DNA of 64,000 nucleotides from JAKAXS01 sp965279065. GTDB taxonomy: Bacteria > Pseudomonadota > Alphaproteobacteria > Rhizobiales > Hyphomicrobiaceae. The notes beneath the pieces were generated by a model. That model searched no databases and was not told the origin of the DNA. It saw only the letters and a program-made list of their open reading frames with translations. The stretch is from positions 558,001-622,000 of the forward strand of contig OZ257134.1 of assembly GCA_965279065.1 (NCBI GenBank), written 5' to 3'. The translations under genes were made by a program, and so were the position numbers. How positions within the stretch are numbered: the first letter of the stretch is position 1; every line of letters starts with the position of its first letter. This document shows positions 1 to 10,691 of the stretch, piece by piece.

Positions 1-728
1 CCCTCCGTCTGGTAGCTCTCCAGCTTCGTCATATTCACCGAGTTCGTGGCAAACCCGCCGAGCGCCTTGTACAGCGCTGCCGGCACGTTGCGCACACGGA
101 ACAGGAATGTGGTGACGACCGGCCCGTTGCCCGGCTTGGCGTCGTCGGGCTCGTTGGCCAGGATCACGAAGCGCGTCGTGTTGTGGGCCTCGTCTTCGAT
201 ATCGCTCTTCAGGATCTTGAGGCCGTAGATCTCCGCCGCTAGCCGCGAGGCGATTGCCCCGATCGTCGTGTCCTCGCTCTCCGCCACCATGCGCGCCGAA
301 CCCGCGGTGTCCGCCTCCGGCACCGGCTTCAGGCCCAGCTTCCGCAGCGTGCCGCGGCATTGCCCGAGCGCCTGCGTATGGCTCAGCACCCGCTTGATCG
401 AACCCACCGTCGCGCCCGGCTTTGCCATCAGCTGATGGCGCACGCGCAGGAAGTGCTCGCCCACGATGTAGAGTTCGGCATCCGGCAGCAGATGGTGGAT
501 GTCAGCCACGCGCCCCGCGACCGAATTCTCGATCGGAATCATCGCGTATTCGACATCACCCTGCTTCACTGCGGCCAGCGCATCTTCAAAGGTCGCGCAG
601 GCGACGGCCTCTGCCTTGGGAAACGCTTCCGTACAGGCCAGGTGCGAGTTGGCGCCCGGTTCGCCCTGGTAGGCGATGCGCTCGCGCGACCGCCGGCCGC
701 TGGACTTCGATTTGACAGCTTTGCTCAT
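1..728 (-). CDS. pheA: Prephenate dehydratase (5' part; C-terminus beyond window edge)
   Basis: Converts prephenate to phenylpyruvate in phenylalanine synthesis. About 242 codons are visible, starting at ATG 728 (MSKAVKSKS). The prephenate dehydratase domain begins near residue 17 (RIAYQGEPGANSH). The conserved TRF motif of the active site is near residue 183, in the context NTTRFVILA. The start of a C-terminal ACT regulatory domain follows (TTFLFRVRNVPAALYKALGG), with LESYQTEG near residue 236 matching the family ESxP/ESY allosteric motif. The gene runs off the left edge without a stop. It lies 30 bp downstream of kdsB on the same strand, so the two are probably co-transcribed. There is no chorismate mutase domain at the N-terminus, so this is the monofunctional alphaproteobacterial type. 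Confidence 0.95.
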   Translation of the reverse strand, partial: MSKAVKSKSSGRRSRERIAYQGEPGANSHLACTEAFPKAEAVACATFEDALAAVKQGDVEYAMIPIENSVAGRVADIHHLLPDAELYIVGEHFLRVRHQLMAKPGATVGSIKRVLSHTQALGQCRGTLRKLGLKPVPEADTAGSARMVAESEDTTIGAIASRLAAEIYGLKILKSDIEDEAHNTTRFVILANEPDDAKPGNGPVVTTFLFRVRNVPAALYKALGGFATNSVNMTKLESYQTE

Positions 729-758
729 GGAAGGATCGCCAGGTGAGAGACGTCGACG

Positions 759-1496
759 TCAGGCGGATGCGGCCAAAATCTGGCGCGCCCGGTCGAGGTC
801 AGCGGGAGTATCGACACCGAGCGGAACGGTGTCAACGACAGCCACGTCGATGCGCATGCCACCCTCGAGCGCCCGCAGCTGCTCGAGCTTCTCCCGCTTC
901 TCCAGGTGCGAGGGCGGTATGGAAATAAACCGCTCCAGCGCGAAGCGGCGGTAGGCGTATATGCCGATGTGGTGATAGAGCGGCCCTTCGCCATGCGGCG
1001 CCGTCGCCCGCGTGAAATAGAGAGCCCGCAGCCTGTCGGACGCCAGGGGCGTTCCTACAACCTTGACGACGTTGGGGTTAGTCCGCTCCGCTGCGTCGTG
1101 GATGGCCGCCGCCAGCGTGGAAATGTCCGGGCCCTTGTCGGCCAGTGGAGCTAGGCATGACGCCACGAGCTTGGGCTCCAGCGTCGGCAGGTCGCCCTGC
1201 AGGTTGACGATGAACTCCGCGTCGGCATCCGGGTCGATCCGGCTCACCGCCTCGAACACGCGATCCGAGCCCGAGGCATGGTCGGCGCGTGTCATCACGG
1301 CCTCGCCACCCGCCGCGCGAACCGCCGCCAGGATCTCTTCCGCGTCCGTGGCGACGACGACCCGCCCGGCTTCCGCCGCCATGGCCCGGCGCCAGACATG
1401 GACGATCATCGGCACGCCGTTGATGTCTGCCAGCGGCTTGCCCGGAAGCCGGCTGGCCTGCATGCGGGCGGGAATGATGATCAGATTTCGGCTCAT
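759..1496 (-). CDS. kdsB: 3-deoxy-manno-octulosonate cytidylyltransferase (CMP-KDO synthetase)
   Basis: Activates KDO with CTP to give CMP-KDO for lipopolysaccharide inner core synthesis in the cytosol. The product is 245 aa, close to the usual ~250. The nucleotide-binding signature PARMQASRLPGKPL is at residues 9-22, VVVATD at 46-51, and NLQGDLP at 98-104. The frame is open further upstream to 1670, but the MSRNLIIIPAR start at 1496 aligns with family N-termini, so I chose it. The gene is divergent from the cytochrome c gene and precedes pheA. Its presence implies a Gram-negative KDO-containing LPS. Confidence 0.96.
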   Translation of the reverse strand: MSRNLIIIPARMQASRLPGKPLADINGVPMIVHVWRRAMAAEAGRVVVATDAEEILAAVRAAGGEAVMTRADHASGSDRVFEAVSRIDPDADAEFIVNLQGDLPTLEPKLVASCLAPLADKGPDISTLAAAIHDAAERTNPNVVKVVGTPLASDRLRALYFTRATAPHGEGPLYHHIGIYAYRRFALERFISIPPSHLEKREKLEQLRALEGGMRIDVAVVDTVPLGVDTPADLDRARQILAASA

Positions 1497-1685
1497 GCTG
1501 ATATGGCTTTCGCAGTGCTGGCGGAATCGCCGACGAACCCGCTGGATCGGGGCGCCGGCGACGCTGATCGGTAAGTGACAAATGGTCTCGGGGCAAGGGT
1601 CGATCCTGGCACCGCGTGATCTTGCCCTGCAACCGTGTTCACCTATAGAACCCAGGTAACGAAGACGCACGGGAATCGGGACCCG

Positions 1686-2246
1686 ATGATGGACTCATTC
1701 GAATTTTCTAAGATCGCCGCTGGCGTGCTGCTGGCGCTGCTGGTTATCGTCGGCTCGCGCACGTACATTCAGAGCCATCATCCTCACTATGATGAGGCCG
1801 CCGGCTTCCAGCTGCCGGCACCGCCGCCGGAAGAAGCCGCGCCCGCGGCCGGCGCCGCGGCTGCGAAGGCACCGGAATTCAATCCGGCCGAGGTCGTCGC
1901 CCTGATCAAGACCGCCAAGCCGGATGCCGGCAAGCAGGCCCTGGGCAAATGCCTCGCCTGCCACACGGCCGATAAGGCGGCCGCCAGCAAGGCCGGCCCG
2001 AACCTGTGGAACGTCGTCAATCGCAAGCTCGGCACGCGCGAGGACTTCAAGGGCTACTCTGATCAGATGAAAGCCCATGGCGGTGAGTGGACCTACGAGC
2101 ATTTGGCCGCGTTCATCCACAGCCCCAAGACGTACTTGCCTGGCACGAAGATGGGCTTTGCCGGCGTCTCGAAGCCACAGGAGCTGGCTGATATCATTGC
2201 CTATATCCGCACGCTCGCTGACAGCCCTGCGCCGCTGCCGAACTAA
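1686..2246 (+). CDS. Membrane-anchored class I c-type cytochrome (CycM-like)
   Basis: A 186-aa electron carrier. Residues 10-23 form an uncleaved-looking hydrophobic anchor (AAGVLLALLVIVGS). A Pro/Ala-rich linker follows, then a class I cytochrome domain with haem motif CLACH at residues 89-93 and a probable Met ligand in PGTKMGFAG near residue 160. This organisation matches CycM/cytochrome c552 of rhizobia, which passes electrons between the bc1 complex and terminal oxidases in the periplasm. Two adjacent ATGs (1686 and 1689) are possible starts. The in-frame ATG at 1635 would add an unlikely polar leader. The gene is divergent from kdsB across about 190 bp that must hold both promoters. Confidence 0.9.
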   Translation: MMDSFEFSKIAAGVLLALLVIVGSRTYIQSHHPHYDEAAGFQLPAPPPEEAAPAAGAAAAKAPEFNPAEVVALIKTAKPDAGKQALGKCLACHTADKAAASKAGPNLWNVVNRKLGTREDFKGYSDQMKAHGGEWTYEHLAAFIHSPKTYLPGTKMGFAGVSKPQELADIIAYIRTLADSPAPLPN

Positions 2247-2333
2247 ACAATTATTAATTCACGCCCGGTCGCCTTTTCTCTGTCTCCTCCCTAAGATGGC
2301 ATGCGATGCGGCCGTCATCCGGCTGTGAGACAT

Positions 2334-2342
2334 GAGGAGGAG
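2334..2342 (+). promoter_or_regulatory. Strong ribosome binding site that points to a TTG start
   Basis: GAGGAGGAG lies 9 nt before a TTG at 2352 and supports that rare start for the first yejA gene. The downstream paralogue begins with the matching MRWA leader, which strengthens the choice over the ATG at 2301 or the GTG at 2325. Confidence 0.6.
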
Positions 2343-2351
2343 ACGGGTCCG

Positions 2352-4232
2352 TTGCGCTGGGCGAACGTTCGCAAGAAATCCGCTGCTGCCATTCTCTTCG
2401 CGCTGGGTGCAAGCCTGGCGCTTACGTTGCCAGCCACTGCATCTCCGGAAGCCCAGAAGCGCTATCACGCCCTGTCGCTCATCGGCGAGCCGAAGATGCC
2501 GCCGGACTTCAAGTATTTCGACTGGGTAAACCCGGATGCGCCCAAGGGCGGCACGCTGCGTCTCGGCGTGCCTGGCGGCTCGTTCGACAGCCTCAACCCG
2601 TTCACGACGCAGGGCGACCAGGCTGCGGCGGTGATGCTGATCTACGAAACACTGATGACCGAAAGCCCGGACGAGAACTCGACGGAATACGGGCTATTGG
2701 CGGAATGGGTGTCCTATCCCGACGACTATTCCTCGGCCACCTTCAAGCTCCGCGAGGGCGCGAAGTTCCACGACGGCCAGCCCATCACCGTCGACGACGT
2801 GATCTTCTCGCTCTCGGCGTTGAAGAAGTCCCACCCGCTGTTCGCGCTCTACTACAAGAATGTCGTCACCGCGGAAAAGACGGGAGAGAACGAAGTCACG
2901 TTCCGCTTCGACGTGAAGAACAATCGCGAGCTGCCGCAGATCGTCGGCCAGCTCCTGTTCATTTTACCGAAGCATTATTGGGAAGGTACCGACCGAAACG
3001 GCAACAAGCGCGACCTGTCCAAGTCGAGCCTCGAAGTCCCGCTCGGCTCCGGGCCGTACCGCATCAAGTCGGTCGATCCCGGCCGCTCGATTGCCTATGA
3101 GCGCGTCAAGGACTACTGGGGCAAGGACCTGCCGGTCAACGTCGGCCAGTGGAACTTCGACGAGATTCGCTACACCTACTATCGCGACAAGACGCCGGCG
3201 TTCGAGGCCTTCAGGTCCGGCTCCATCGACTATTGGACGGAGAGCACGGCGCGCGACTGGGCCACGAAATACGAGGACTTGACCAAGACAGGCCTCGTGA
3301 AAAAGGAAGCGATCCGCACCTACGGCCCATGGGAGATGACCGGCTTCGTCTTCAACATGCGGCGCCCCGAGTTCGCCGATCCGCGCGTGCGCCAAGCCTT
3401 CAATCTCGCGTTCGACTTCGAGCGCATCAACAAGATGAATTTCAACGGCCTCTACCTCCGCGTCGGCAGCTTCTTTGACGGCGGCGAGTTGAAGGCAACC
3501 GGCCTGCCCGAGGGCCGGGAGCTCGAAATCCTCAACGAGGTCCGCAGCGAGGTTCCGCCTGAAGTCTTCACGACGGAATGGAAGAACCCGGTCAACGAGT
3601 CGCGTGACGATTACCGCAATCACATGGCAGAAGCCATGAAGCTGTTCAATGCGGCGGGCTGGACCTTGAAAGGCAAGCGTCTCGTCAACGACAAGAACGA
3701 GCAGTTCCAAGTCGAATTCCTGATCCCCATGAGCGAGCTTGTTGGCGTCGTCGACGTCTACGTCAACGAGCTGAAGACGCTCGGCATCGATGCCAAGATC
3801 CGCATCGTCGACAGCTCGCAATACCAACGCCGCGAACGCAGCCGCGATTACGACGTCATCATCGATCGCATCGCCCAGTCGTTCTCTCCCGGCAACGAGC
3901 AACGCGAGTTCTGGGGCACGGCGGCCGCCGACCTGCCGGGCAGCCGCAACACGATGGGCCTCAAGAGCCCGGCCGTCGACAAGATCATCGACAAGATCAT
4001 CTTCGCCAAGGACCGCGCCGAATTGGTCGCCGCCACCCGCGCCCTCGATCGCGTGCTGCTGTGGACCCACATCATCGTCCCGCACTGGGATTACCCGTTC
4101 GAACGCGTCGCCTACTGGGACGTCTTCGGCCGACCCGACAAGGTACCCTCGCAGCGTGTCTCTGCCACGCGCACCTGGTGGTTCGATCCCGTAAAGCAGA
4201 AAGTGCTCAACGCAGCGCGGGCACGCCAATGA
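2352..4232 (+). CDS. yejA: Periplasmic oligopeptide-binding protein, YejA family (first of two)
   Basis: Solute-binding component of a YejABEF-type ABC importer for oligopeptides (in enterobacteria also microcin C). About 626 aa, with a signal peptide over the first ~30 residues ending PATASP. The SBP_bac_5 (family 5) fold follows, with the early YejA signature PPDFKYFDWVNPDAPKGG and later LGSGPYRI and YSSATFKLREGAKFHDG. The start is TTG with a strong ribosome binding site. The stop overlaps the start of a second paralogue (ATGA, 4229-4232), implying translational coupling. Having two binding proteins suggests the transporter handles two peptide classes; that is inference. Confidence 0.9.
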   Translation: MRWANVRKKSAAAILFALGASLALTLPATASPEAQKRYHALSLIGEPKMPPDFKYFDWVNPDAPKGGTLRLGVPGGSFDSLNPFTTQGDQAAAVMLIYETLMTESPDENSTEYGLLAEWVSYPDDYSSATFKLREGAKFHDGQPITVDDVIFSLSALKKSHPLFALYYKNVVTAEKTGENEVTFRFDVKNNRELPQIVGQLLFILPKHYWEGTDRNGNKRDLSKSSLEVPLGSGPYRIKSVDPGRSIAYERVKDYWGKDLPVNVGQWNFDEIRYTYYRDKTPAFEAFRSGSIDYWTESTARDWATKYEDLTKTGLVKKEAIRTYGPWEMTGFVFNMRRPEFADPRVRQAFNLAFDFERINKMNFNGLYLRVGSFFDGGELKATGLPEGRELEILNEVRSEVPPEVFTTEWKNPVNESRDDYRNHMAEAMKLFNAAGWTLKGKRLVNDKNEQFQVEFLIPMSELVGVVDVYVNELKTLGIDAKIRIVDSSQYQRRERSRDYDVIIDRIAQSFSPGNEQREFWGTAAADLPGSRNTMGLKSPAVDKIIDKIIFAKDRAELVAATRALDRVLLWTHIIVPHWDYPFERVAYWDVFGRPDKVPSQRVSATRTWWFDPVKQKVLNAARARQ

Positions 4233-6187
4233 GGTGGGCCGACACAGCCGCGCTGGCCCTTGTGGCGATGACCGTCGCCGTATCGTTTTCGCCGGCAGCT
4301 GCCTACGCCGAGTTCCGCCACGGTCTTTCAACCTTCGGCGATCTGAAGTATCCGCCGGACTTCAAGAACTTCGACTACGTCAATCCCGATGCCCCCAAGG
4401 GCGGCAAGGTCGCCCTGATCGGCTCGGGCGGCGTCACCAGCTTCGATACCTTCAATGGTTTTGTCCTCAAGGGTGACGCGGCTGAGGGCCTCGGGCTTCT
4501 CTATGATAGCCTCATGACCGGTTCCGGCGACGAGCCCGGTGCCGCGTACGGCTTGGTTGCCGAAAGCGCCGAGCTCGCGGGCGACAAGCGGTCCGTCACA
4601 TTCAAGTTGCGCCCGGAAGCGAAATTTGCCGACGGCTCGCCCATCACCGCTGACGACGTCGTGTTCTCCTTCAACATTCTGAAGGAGAAGGGCCACCCCG
4701 TCGCCTTTCGTCGCCGTCTCCGCGACGTCACCAAGGTCGAGGCGCCCGATTCCCGTACGGTGCGCTATGAGTTCCAGGGTGAGCTGCTTCGCGATTTGCC
4801 GTTGATCGTCGCCGGCTTGCCCGTGTTGCCGAAGGCCTGGTGGGCAACACGCAATTTCGAGAGCAGCTCCCTCGAAAAGCCGCTCGGCTCCGGCCCCTAC
4901 GAGATCGGCAGTTTCCAACCCGGCCGCTTCGTTTCCTACAAGCGCCGCGCCGATTATTGGGCCAAGGACCTGCCGGTCAATCGCGGCATCAATAATTTCG
5001 ACGAGGTCCGCTACGACTACTTCCGCGATCGCGAAGTCGGCCTGCAAAACCTGCTGAACGGCACGTTCGACTTTCGTGAGGAGTTCACGGCCAAGGACTG
5101 GTCCATGTCCTATGGCGTGCCGGCCGTGCGCGACGGCCGCATCCGGCGCCTCGTACTTCCGGACGGCCGGCCCTCAGGGGCCCAAGGGTTCTTTCTCAAT
5201 CTGCGACGTCCTCAATTTAAGGATCCGATGGTGCGCCAGGCCATCGGCCTCGCCTTCGATTTCGAATGGAGCAACCGCTTCCTGTTCTTCGGTCTCTACA
5301 GCCGCACGCAAAGCTTCTTCGAGAATTCGGAGATGAAGGCCGTCGGTCCGCCCTCGCCCGCCGAACTGGCGCTGCTCGAGCCGTATCGTGACAAGCTGCC
5401 GCCGGAGGTCTTCGGCGAGCCCTACGTCCCGCCCAAGAGCGACGGTCTCGGCTACAATCGGGCGCAGTTGAAGCAGGCGAGCGACATGCTCGATAAGGCC
5501 GGCTGGAAGTTCCCCGAGAACTCGGACGGATGCGGCTTCTTCTGCCGTTTCCGAACGTCCATGGCCATGCGCCAGGCAGCACCCGTGCGCCTGCGTGAGA
5601 ACGCTGATCGTCAGACGTTGAAGGTCGAGGTGCTGCTGTTCGAAGACACCTTCGAACGTGTGCTGCTGCCCTATGTCAACAACCTGCGCAGCATCGGCAT
5701 CGACGCCCGCCTGCGCCGCATCGACGGGGCGCAGTATCAGAAGCGCCTAAAGACGTTCGACTTCGACATCGCCATCCAACGCTACATCGTCGGCCTGACG
5801 CCGGGCATCGAGATCGTCAACTACTGGGGTAGCGAAGCTGCCAAGCAGGAGGGCAGCCCCAACCTGGGCGGCATCGCCAACCCCGTGGTCGACGAACTGG
5901 CCGGCAAGGTGATGGCCGCGCAATCGCGCGAGGAACTGGTGACGGCAGCACGCGCCATCGACCGCGTCATGCGCGCCGGTCACTATTGGGTGCCGCAGTG
6001 GTCGAAGGCGAGCCACACCATTGCCTTCTGGGACAAGTTCTCCTGGCCCGAGAAGAAACCGAAATACAGCCTGGGTGCGCCGATGACCTGGTGGTACGAC
6101 GCCGACAAGGCCGCCCGACTGCGTGCCAGGACCCCGGCTGGCGACCCGCTACCGTCCGCGACAGCGCAAACCAAAACGAACGAGTGA
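4229..6187 (+). CDS. yejA: Periplasmic oligopeptide-binding protein, YejA family (second of two)
   Basis: A 652-aa family 5 solute-binding protein, paralogous to the preceding gene. Shared features include PPDFKNFDYVNPDAPKGG near the N-terminus, LGSGPYEIG, the domain RADYWAKDLPVN, and a C-terminal TWWYD. A signal peptide starts MRWADTAALALV and ends near AAAYAEF. It starts inside the stop of the first copy (ATGA overlap) and is followed 16 bp later by the permease yejB. It carries a small Cys-containing insert near residue 435 (DGCGFFCRFR) that the first copy lacks. Divergence between the copies is large enough for different ligand ranges. Confidence 0.9.
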   Translation: MRWADTAALALVAMTVAVSFSPAAAYAEFRHGLSTFGDLKYPPDFKNFDYVNPDAPKGGKVALIGSGGVTSFDTFNGFVLKGDAAEGLGLLYDSLMTGSGDEPGAAYGLVAESAELAGDKRSVTFKLRPEAKFADGSPITADDVVFSFNILKEKGHPVAFRRRLRDVTKVEAPDSRTVRYEFQGELLRDLPLIVAGLPVLPKAWWATRNFESSSLEKPLGSGPYEIGSFQPGRFVSYKRRADYWAKDLPVNRGINNFDEVRYDYFRDREVGLQNLLNGTFDFREEFTAKDWSMSYGVPAVRDGRIRRLVLPDGRPSGAQGFFLNLRRPQFKDPMVRQAIGLAFDFEWSNRFLFFGLYSRTQSFFENSEMKAVGPPSPAELALLEPYRDKLPPEVFGEPYVPPKSDGLGYNRAQLKQASDMLDKAGWKFPENSDGCGFFCRFRTSMAMRQAAPVRLRENADRQTLKVEVLLFEDTFERVLLPYVNNLRSIGIDARLRRIDGAQYQKRLKTFDFDIAIQRYIVGLTPGIEIVNYWGSEAAKQEGSPNLGGIANPVVDELAGKVMAAQSREELVTAARAIDRVMRAGHYWVPQWSKASHTIAFWDKFSWPEKKPKYSLGAPMTWWYDADKAARLRARTPAGDPLPSATAQTKTNE

Positions 6188-6203
6188 GGAGCTAAACCGG
6201 CGA

Positions 6204-7316
6204 ATGTCCAATTATCTCATAAAGCGCCTGTTGCTGATCATTCCGACGTTGTTCGGCATCATGCTGCTAACGTTCCTGCTGGCCCAGGTGATGCCCGGCG
6301 GTCCCGTCGAGCGCATCATCGCCCAGCTGACGGGCACCGAAAGCTCCATCGCGCAGCGTATCGGCGGCGGCGGCAGCGATGTCGGCGGCACGGCGCAGAG
6401 CCAGGCCGGCGGCGCCGGCGAGGCGGTCATGTCCAAGTATCGCGGCGCGCAGGGCCTGGAGCCGGAATTCATCAAGGAGCTGGAGAAGCAGTTCGGTTTC
6501 GACAAGCCCGCCCACGAGCGTTTCTTCAAGATGATGAAGGACTACGCCACCTTCGATTTCGGCAAGAGTTACTTCCGCGACACGCCGGTGCTCGATCTCA
6601 TCAAGGAGAAGCTGCCGGTCTCTATCTCTCTCGGCATCTGGATGATGCTGATCACCTACCTCGTCTCGATCCCGCTCGGTATCCGCAAGGCCGTCCACGA
6701 CGGCGAAAAATTCGACACCTGGACGACGACCGCCCTGATCATCGGCTACGCCGTGCCGGGCTTCATGGTCGCCGTGTTCCTGCTCATCATGTTTGCCGGC
6801 GCCTCGTTCTTCCAGTGGTTCCCCTCGCGCGGCCTGTGGTCGGAGAATTGGGATGAGCTGTCGCTGCTCGGCAAGATCGGCGACTACTTCTGGCACCTCA
6901 CGCTGCCGATCATCGCCATGTCGCTGGGCGCCTTCACGACGATGACGTTCCTGACCAAGAACTCGTTCCTCGACGAAATTCGCAAGCAGTACGTGCTGAC
7001 GGCCCGAGCCAAGGGCCTCGACGAGCCTCGCGTGCTTTACGGCCATGTCTTCCGCAACGCCATGCTGTTGGTCATCGCCGGCTTCCCCGCGGCCTTCATC
7101 GGCGCTTTCTTCTCCGGGTCCATGCTCATCGAGCAGATCTTCTCGCTCGACGGCCTGGGCCTGCTCGCCTTCGAGAGCATCGAGAAACGCGACTATCCCG
7201 TCGTCTTCGCGTCGCTGTTCGTCTTCTCCCTCATCGGTCTCGTCGTGAACATCATCTCCGACTTCGTCTACACCCTGGTCGATCCGCGCATCGACTTCGA
7301 GAGCAGGGAGGTCTGA
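6204..7316 (+). CDS. yejB: Peptide ABC transporter permease YejB
   Basis: Inner-membrane permease of the Yej importer, 370 aa. It begins MSNYLIKRLLLIIPTLFGIM, a typical first transmembrane helix of the DppB/OppB family. A periplasmic loop follows with a Gly-rich insert (about residues 55-85), then five more hydrophobic segments. The EAA cytoplasmic loop is seen as RAKGLDEPRVLYGHVFRNA, near residues 268-286. The ATG at 6204 is preceded by GAGGAGC; an in-frame upstream extension overlapping yejA lacks homology features. It lies between yejA and yejE with short gaps, as in the enterobacterial operon. Confidence 0.94.
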   Translation: MSNYLIKRLLLIIPTLFGIMLLTFLLAQVMPGGPVERIIAQLTGTESSIAQRIGGGGSDVGGTAQSQAGGAGEAVMSKYRGAQGLEPEFIKELEKQFGFDKPAHERFFKMMKDYATFDFGKSYFRDTPVLDLIKEKLPVSISLGIWMMLITYLVSIPLGIRKAVHDGEKFDTWTTTALIIGYAVPGFMVAVFLLIMFAGASFFQWFPSRGLWSENWDELSLLGKIGDYFWHLTLPIIAMSLGAFTTMTFLTKNSFLDEIRKQYVLTARAKGLDEPRVLYGHVFRNAMLLVIAGFPAAFIGAFFSGSMLIEQIFSLDGLGLLAFESIEKRDYPVVFASLFVFSLIGLVVNIISDFVYTLVDPRIDFESREV

Positions 7317-7320
7317 GGCC

Positions 7321-8562
7321 GTGGACGCACCCCCGAACGCCATCATGACATCCCCCGTCACGCCAGCCACCACGATCGCCGGCGCCGGCGCCGGTGCCGA
7401 AGCTCCGGCCGCGACCGGCTGGTGGGCCGGCGTCCGCGAGCGCCTGGCGCTGTCGCCGCTCAACCGTCGCCGCTGGGAGAACTTCAAGGCCAACAAGCGC
7501 GGCTACTGGAGCCTGCGCATCCTGCTGGCGCTGTTCGTCATCACCGGAGTTGCCGAGTTCATCGCCAATGACCGGCCGCTCGTCGCCTCCTACAAGGGTG
7601 AGGTCCTCTTCCCGGTCCTCGTCGACTATCCCGAGACCATGTTCGAAGGCGGCTTCCGCGCCACCACCCAGTATCGCGATCCCGCCATCCAGGACGAGAT
7701 CAACAAGCACGGCTGGATGATCTGGCCGCTCATCCGCTTCAGCTACGATACCGAGAACAAGGACTACGTACGCCGCAAGAACGCCGAGGGCATCTGCCTC
7801 GGCTACCCCGCGCCGCCGCCGTGGGCCACCAGCATGCCGCCCTGCGACACCGATCCGGCGCAGCTCGCCCGCTTCAACACGCTTGGCAACACCAACTGGC
7901 TGGGTCTCGACAGCCAGGGCCGCGACGTGCTGGCCCGCGTCATCTACGGCTTCCGCCTGTCGCTGCTGTTCGCCATCATCCTGACGTCGCTGGCCTCCGT
8001 CATTGGCATCGCCGCCGGCGCCGTCCAGGGTTACTTCGGCGGTAAGATCGACCTCTTTGCGCAACGCATGCTGGAGATCTGGACGTCTGTGCCGTCCCTC
8101 TTCGTGCTGTTGACGGTGTCCGCGGTCCTCGAACCGGGCTTCTGGACGCTACTCGGCATCCTGCTCCTGTTTGAGTGGGTCACGCTCGTGGGCGTGGTGC
8201 GCGCCGAGTTCCTGCGCGGCCGCAACTTCGAGTATGTCCGCGCCGCCAAGGCGCTGGGCCTGTCGGATGGCCGCATCATGTTCAAGCACGTGCTGCCCAA
8301 CGCCATGGTCGCGACGCTGACGTTCCTGCCCTTCGCCCTCTCCGGTAGCGTCTCCGCCCTGACCGCGCTCGACTTCCTCGGCCTCGGCCTGCCTCCGGGC
8401 TCGCCGTCGCTGGGCGAACTGCTGCTGCAAGGCAAGAAGAACCTGGAGGCGCCGTGGCTCGGCCTCACCGGCTTCTTCGTCATCGCCACGCTGCTGTCGC
8501 TACTGATCTTCATCGGCGGTGCCGTGCGCGATGCGCTCGATCCCCGCAAGACCTTCAAATAG
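7321..8562 (+). CDS. yejE: Peptide ABC transporter permease YejE
   Basis: Second permease, 413 aa, pairing with YejB. It starts at GTG 7321 behind GGGAGG, 4 bp after the yejB stop; the ATG at 7345 is an alternative. The N-terminus is polar and Ala-rich. LSPLNRRRWENFKANKRGYW then precedes the first helix (about residues 60-80), a pattern characteristic of YejE. The long periplasmic segment contains ICLGYPAPPPWATSMPPCD, and the helices hold the EAA loop AAKALGLSDGRIMFKHVLPNA (split by its AL-GL turn). It ends with DPRKTFK. The two Cys in the periplasmic loop could form a disulfide. Confidence 0.93.
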   Translation: MDAPPNAIMTSPVTPATTIAGAGAGAEAPAATGWWAGVRERLALSPLNRRRWENFKANKRGYWSLRILLALFVITGVAEFIANDRPLVASYKGEVLFPVLVDYPETMFEGGFRATTQYRDPAIQDEINKHGWMIWPLIRFSYDTENKDYVRRKNAEGICLGYPAPPPWATSMPPCDTDPAQLARFNTLGNTNWLGLDSQGRDVLARVIYGFRLSLLFAIILTSLASVIGIAAGAVQGYFGGKIDLFAQRMLEIWTSVPSLFVLLTVSAVLEPGFWTLLGILLLFEWVTLVGVVRAEFLRGRNFEYVRAAKALGLSDGRIMFKHVLPNAMVATLTFLPFALSGSVSALTALDFLGLGLPPGSPSLGELLLQGKKNLEAPWLGLTGFFVIATLLSLLIFIGGAVRDALDPRKTFK

Positions 8563-8572
8563 GGGGCGCGCC

Positions 8573-10204
<1,632 letters not shown>

Positions 10205-10244
10205 TCCGAGCGAGCTCGGATGGATGGAGTTGTGAAACGCAGCC

Positions 10245-10685
10245 ATGATGCAAGACGACGTCTATCGCCACACGCTGCAAGGCACGATCGAAGGGCTGCG
10301 CTATTGGGTGCCGTCGATCGCCGACGTCGCACACATCGCCGAAGGCGGCGGGCCCGACTATTGGCACCTGGACGTTTCTCCGAAAAGCCCTGGCGGCTGC
10401 CCGTTTGAAATGCTGCTGCGGCACGACCAGCATTACGACATGGTGCTCGCGGGCCAGAGCTACGAATTCCTTCCCGTGCCGTCACTGGCGATCTTCCTGC
10501 CTTTGGCACAGGCGATCATCGACGGCCGCGTCATCCAGCGGCGCTGGATGAGCACGCAAACCGGCGTGCTGCGCGCCGTCGAAACGCTGATCGACCTGGA
10601 CAGCGCAGGTCAATGGCGCGAAGGCGCTCTACCAGGCGAAGGCTGCGAAAGTCGCGATCACCATTTCCTGCCCTACCGCCGATAG
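10245..10685 (+). CDS. Conserved-looking hypothetical protein
   Basis: A 146-aa soluble protein of unrecognised family. It begins MMQDDVYRHTLQGTIEG and has no signal peptide or membrane segment. It contains many aromatic residues (YWVPS, DYWHLD) and several His residues near the middle (RHDQHYD). Codon use resembles its neighbours. It follows the yej operon by 40 bp on the same strand and converges on the NlpC/P60 gene with a 6-bp gap. No function is assigned. Confidence 0.7.
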   Translation: MMQDDVYRHTLQGTIEGLRYWVPSIADVAHIAEGGGPDYWHLDVSPKSPGGCPFEMLLRHDQHYDMVLAGQSYEFLPVPSLAIFLPLAQAIIDGRVIQRRWMSTQTGVLRAVETLIDLDSAGQWREGALPGEGCESRDHHFLPYRR

Positions 10686-10691
10686 GGTCGA

